In this document: positions 63,453 through 64,000 of the stretch, piece by piece
Numbering within the stretch: position 1 is the stretch's first letter
How the letters are laid out: each line of letters begins with the position of its first letter
NCBI GenBank assembly: GCA_964567755.1
Contig: CAZMNW010000037.1
Location: 290,330 to 354,329, forward strand
From: DASRJW01 sp964567755
GTDB taxonomy: Bacteria; Krumholzibacteriota; Krumholzibacteriia; G020349025
DNA length: 64,000 nt
Reading direction: 5' to 3'
The notes under the pieces: generated by a model
Databases searched by the model: none
Seen by the model: only the letters and a program-made list of their open reading frames with translations
Told to the model about the DNA's origin: nothing
Program-made: the position numbers and the translations under genes

Positions 63453-64000
63453 GTGGGAACCCAAAGATGGATGCGTGCGCCGGCCTCGACCGGCGGGGCC
63501 ACCGCGTTTGCTTCTGCGGCCCTTGCAGATGAACTACCTCTCATCCTGGCAGAGGCCAGCGAGGCGTTCGGTTCTGCTTCCGCTGCGGTTGGAGATGGGC
63601 GTGTCCCCCATCCGGTCTTGCCGTCCACGGTGGCCGAAGGCGATCGGCTGCTGCTCGGTCTCGCGGCGATTGAGGCCGTGGTCGCGCTGCCGATCGCTCG
63701 CGCGACGGCGGAGGTTTTTCGACGCTCGGCCTGGCGTGCCTTCGGCTACCTCAACCAAGGAGACTTCACCCGCGAGCGTCTGCAGCGAGAGCCGCGCTGG
63801 ATGCACGAACAGACCCGGTTTCACACGGCGCTCGAGATGCATCCGCGGCTCAAAGAGGCGGTTTGTGGACTGGATGGTGGGGTTCCGCTGGGTCAGGTGG
63901 CAACGATCCAGATCGGACGCGTAGCCACGGCCGAGACGCTCCTGAGCTGGATCGATCGCGCGCGCGCGCTGCCACTCTCTGAATTGCGCGCGGTGGTCAC
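63453..64000 (+). CDS. HNH endonuclease family protein (3' end outside window)
   Basis: Open frame running off the window end (182 codons seen). The N-terminal region, with RRSAWRAFGYLNQGDFTRER, a long helical part, and VPLGQVATIQIGRVA, resembles the DUF222-like domain in front of HNH nucleases in many myxobacteria and candidate phyla; the HNH motif itself would lie beyond the window. The GTG at 63453 has AAGG upstream. An in-frame ATG at 63411 lies upstream of the expected transcription start (about 63415), so it is unlikely to be used. Confidence 0.7.
   Translation, partial: MGTQRWMRAPASTGGATAFASAALADELPLILAEASEAFGSASAAVGDGRVPHPVLPSTVAEGDRLLLGLAAIEAVVALPIARATAEVFRRSAWRAFGYLNQGDFTRERLQREPRWMHEQTRFHTALEMHPRLKEAVCGLDGGVPLGQVATIQIGRVATAETLLSWIDRARALPLSELRAVV

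Overview
The window is about 64 kb of high-GC chromosomal DNA from a Gram-negative (diderm) bacterium. Evidence for an outer membrane is a PilQ secretin, a late lipid A acyltransferase homologue, a TonB-like protein, lipoproteins and a small outer-membrane barrel. The type IV pilus locus has a Myxococcus-like layout, with an ABC transporter pair and a helical-repeat protein between the pilins and pilD. Two large secreted proteins end in the FlgD-Ig-like sorting domain common in Eisenbacteria and other FCB-related candidate phyla. My best guess is a deep-branching bacterium of the Eisenbacteria type. That is inference from gene content, not a placement.

Layout. 1-16469 is a nearly complete type IV pilus locus: pilB (cut by the window start), pilT, pilC, pilS, pilR, two tandem pilins, pilH/pilI-like ABC transporter, a secreted helical-repeat protein, pilD, pilM, N, O, P, Q. 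Two good sigma-54 promoter matches lie before the first pilin and before pilM, which fits the encoded PilS/PilR system. 16716-23760 is a tight housekeeping run: aroC, aroK, rsmD, coaD, aminotransferase, obg, dprA, lpxL-like. 23802-26805 holds a membrane protein, a lipoprotein of unknown function and an NlpC/P60 lipoprotein.

27003-29422 is the most unusual part. It is a three-gene operon of a ParA ATPase fused to a glycogen-binding (CBM48/AMPK-beta-like) domain with its sugar-contact residues intact, a ParA/MinD-like protein that has lost its P-loop, and a small unknown protein. 29995-44243 carries a very large C25 (gingipain-like) protease with FG-GAP repeats, moeA, a beta-helix protein, a TonB-like protein, HU, a GT-C type glycosyltransferase, a TPR protein ending in a second CBM48-like domain, a protein with two zinc-finger motifs, and spoVG. 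44359-45177 is a rhomboid protease. 45316-52605 is a complete F-type ATP synthase operon (atpZ, I, B, E, F, H, A, G, D, C), closed by a strong bidirectional terminator.

52718-62241 holds a secreted PA-domain metalloprotease with a small exported partner, an outer-membrane protein, a MoxR-like AAA+/VWA pair, an MFS exporter with moaB, and a DUF4446 protein. 62684-62760 is tRNA-Val(GAC) with an unusual anticodon loop. The window ends inside an HNH-endonuclease-type gene behind a near-consensus sigma-70 promoter and a 22-bp direct repeat.

Several genes lack a convincing ATG/GTG/TTG start but have an in-frame CTG or ATC placed right after a Shine-Dalgarno sequence or at a stop overlap (aroK, MFS gene, atpZ, atpF). 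I saw no insertion sequences, CRISPR arrays, rRNA genes or prophage genes.
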